This document shows, piece after piece, positions 5,849-7,093 of a stretch of DNA of 7,093 bases (the stretch's first letter is position 1; each line of letters starts with the position of its first letter). The translations under genes and the position numbers were made by a program. Source of the stretch: Alphaproteobacteria bacterium UBA3439 (lineage in GTDB: Bacteria; Pseudomonadota; Alphaproteobacteria; Puniceispirillales; Puniceispirillaceae); NCBI GenBank assembly GCA_002378605.1, contig DFSK01000129.1:15205-22297 (forward strand). Reading direction: 5' to 3'. Below the pieces are notes generated by a model that searched no databases, was not told where the DNA came from, and was given only the letters and a program-made list of their open reading frames with translations.

Positions 5849-7093
5849 ATGGATACATCATCAATTCCTGGCCTCGAGCTAATTCAAGTTGCCGATGTGG
5901 TGGCGCGTGAAAAATCGATTGAACGCGAAGAAGTCATGCTGGCGATGGAAGAAGCCATCCAAAAGGCCGGCCGGGCGAAATATGGGTTGGATCGTGATAT
6001 CCGGGCGATGATTGATCGCAAAACCGGTGCCATTCGTCTCGAGCGCTGGATCGAAGTTGTCGAAGAAGTTGAAGATGAATCGATGCAGATGAGCCTTGCC
6101 GAAGGCGCCAAGCAAAACCCGCCATTGGCCGCTGGTGAATTTTGGCGTCAATCTTTGCCACCAATCGAATTTGGCCGAATTGCCGCGCAAACAGCAAAAC
6201 AGGTTATTTCACAAAAAGTGCGCGATGCTGAACGGGCGCGCCAGTTTGAGGAATATAAGCACCGGATCGGCGAAATTGTCGTTGGTACGGTCAAGCGCGC
6301 TGAGAGCTATTCAATCACGGTTGACCTTGGCCGTGCCGAAGCGGTGATTCGCCGTGAGGAAATGATCCCGCGTGAAAATTTGCGCCAAGGCGATCGGGTT
6401 CGCGCCTATATTATTGATGTTCGTGAAGAGCCACGCGGCCCGCAAATTTTCCTATCGCGTGCCTGCAATGAATTCATGGCCAAGCTGTTTACCCAAGAAG
6501 TGCCAGAAATCTATGATGGCATTATCGAAATCAAGGGCGTTGCCCGCGAGCCGGGCAGCCGTGCCAAAATTGCCGTTCTGTCAAATGATCCAGGCATTGA
6601 TCCAGTTGGCGCTTGTGTTGGTATGCGCGGTAGCCGTGTTCAGGCTGTTGTTGGCGAATTGCAGGGCGAAAAAGTCGAAATCATTCCCTATATCGAAGAT
6701 CCAGCCGCTTTTGTGGTGAATGCATTGGCGCCTGCCGAAGTCGCCAAAGTGGTGATGGATGAGGTTGCTGGTCGGATGGAAGTTGTTGTTCCAGATGATC
6801 AATTGAGCCTTGCGATTGGACGTCGTGGCCAGAATGTGCGTTTGGCGTCGCAATTGTCTGGTTGGTATATTGATGTTCTGACCGAGGCTGAAGAATCAGA
6901 ACGCCGTCAAGAAGAGTTCAAAACCCGTTCAACGCGCTTTATTGATGCGTTGAATATTGATGACGTGATTGCCCATCTTCTTGTTGCTGAAGGCTTTGTC
7001 TTCCCTGAAGAAATTGCCGAAAGCACATTGGAAGAGCTGGCCGCCATTCAGGGCTTTGACGAAGATATTGCTGGCGAATTGCAGAATCGCGCC
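5849..7093 (+). CDS. nusA: NusA, transcription termination/antitermination factor (3' partial)
   Basis: NusA binds RNA polymerase near the RNA exit channel, promotes pausing and hairpin termination, and takes part in rRNA and phage antitermination complexes. The frame is open from the ATG at 5849 to the window edge, giving 415 residues. The N-terminal RNA-polymerase-binding domain covers about 1-130. The S1 domain is at about 140-205 (VGTVKRAESYSITVDLGRAE at 145-164). KH1 surrounds VGMRGSR at 257-263, with EKVEIIPY at 274-281. KH2 surrounds IGRRGQNVRLASQLSGW at 323-339. The segment from about 363 onward, including ESTLEELAAIQGFDEDIAGEL (391-411), is the first helix-hairpin-helix-like acidic repeat of the C-terminal region. 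Alphaproteobacterial NusA normally continues for another 80-150 residues, so the stop lies beyond the window. It probably shares an operon with rimP and is typically followed by ylxR and infB. Confidence 0.97.
   Translation, partial: MDTSSIPGLELIQVADVVAREKSIEREEVMLAMEEAIQKAGRAKYGLDRDIRAMIDRKTGAIRLERWIEVVEEVEDESMQMSLAEGAKQNPPLAAGEFWRQSLPPIEFGRIAAQTAKQVISQKVRDAERARQFEEYKHRIGEIVVGTVKRAESYSITVDLGRAEAVIRREEMIPRENLRQGDRVRAYIIDVREEPRGPQIFLSRACNEFMAKLFTQEVPEIYDGIIEIKGVAREPGSRAKIAVLSNDPGIDPVGACVGMRGSRVQAVVGELQGEKVEIIPYIEDPAAFVVNALAPAEVAKVVMDEVAGRMEVVVPDDQLSLAIGRRGQNVRLASQLSGWYIDVLTEAEESERRQEEFKTRSTRFIDALNIDDVIAHLLVAEGFVFPEEIAESTLEELAAIQGFDEDIAGELQNRA

Noticed and set aside
5802..5882. A 26-codon frame between rimP and nusA
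   Set aside because: It overlaps the nusA start in another frame, has no ribosome binding site and resembles nothing.
1..7093. A defence, mobile or otherwise undescribed system
   Set aside because: Every large + strand frame is a conserved housekeeping gene in a conventional alphaproteobacterial order, with no insertion, repeat array or unknown gene between them.

Overview
The window reads as a chromosomal housekeeping segment of an alphaproteobacterium with moderate GC content (roughly half by eye). The evidence is the gene order: a probable phoH tail, ybeY, a corC-type CBS-domain gene without a membrane domain, lnt, metK and trmB, followed by rimP and nusA. This order is typical of Alphaproteobacteria. 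A moderate-GC marine lineage such as the SAR116 clade would fit, but that placement is inference and cannot be proven here. Every gene is on the + strand. I see no mobile elements, CRISPR arrays, tRNA or rRNA genes, and no sign of horizontal transfer.

Region 1 (1-4256, continuing to 5015) looks like one tightly packed transcription unit. A short open frame ending at base 42 is probably the last residues of PhoH. It is followed by ybeY (101-709), corC (709-1557, sharing one base with the ybeY stop), lnt (1514-3046, overlapping corC), metK (3078-4256) and trmB (4305-5015). The unit joins rRNA processing (YbeY), a CorC-family protein, lipoprotein N-acylation (Lnt), S-adenosylmethionine synthesis (MetK) and a SAM-dependent tRNA methyltransferase (TrmB, a consumer of the MetK product). 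The promoter of this unit lies outside the window.

Region 2 (5016-5269) is the only sizeable non-coding stretch. It holds a small hairpin just after trmB, a good sigma-70-like promoter candidate (5079-5107), a strong intrinsic terminator (5138-5160) and a strong ribosome binding site. The promoter lies upstream of the terminator. The rimP-nusA leader may therefore begin with a short transcript that either terminates or reads through.

Region 3 (5270-7093) is the start of the classical rimP-nusA operon. rimP uses a TTG start. nusA is open to the window edge and cut after 415 residues, inside its C-terminal repeat region. RimP (30S maturation) and NusA (elongation, termination and antitermination factor) are co-transcribed in many bacteria.

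I looked for an undescribed system and did not find one. The observations worth a second look are regulatory and start-site details: the promoter-terminator leader of rimP-nusA, a hairpin over the metK ribosome binding site, and non-ATG or overlapping starts.
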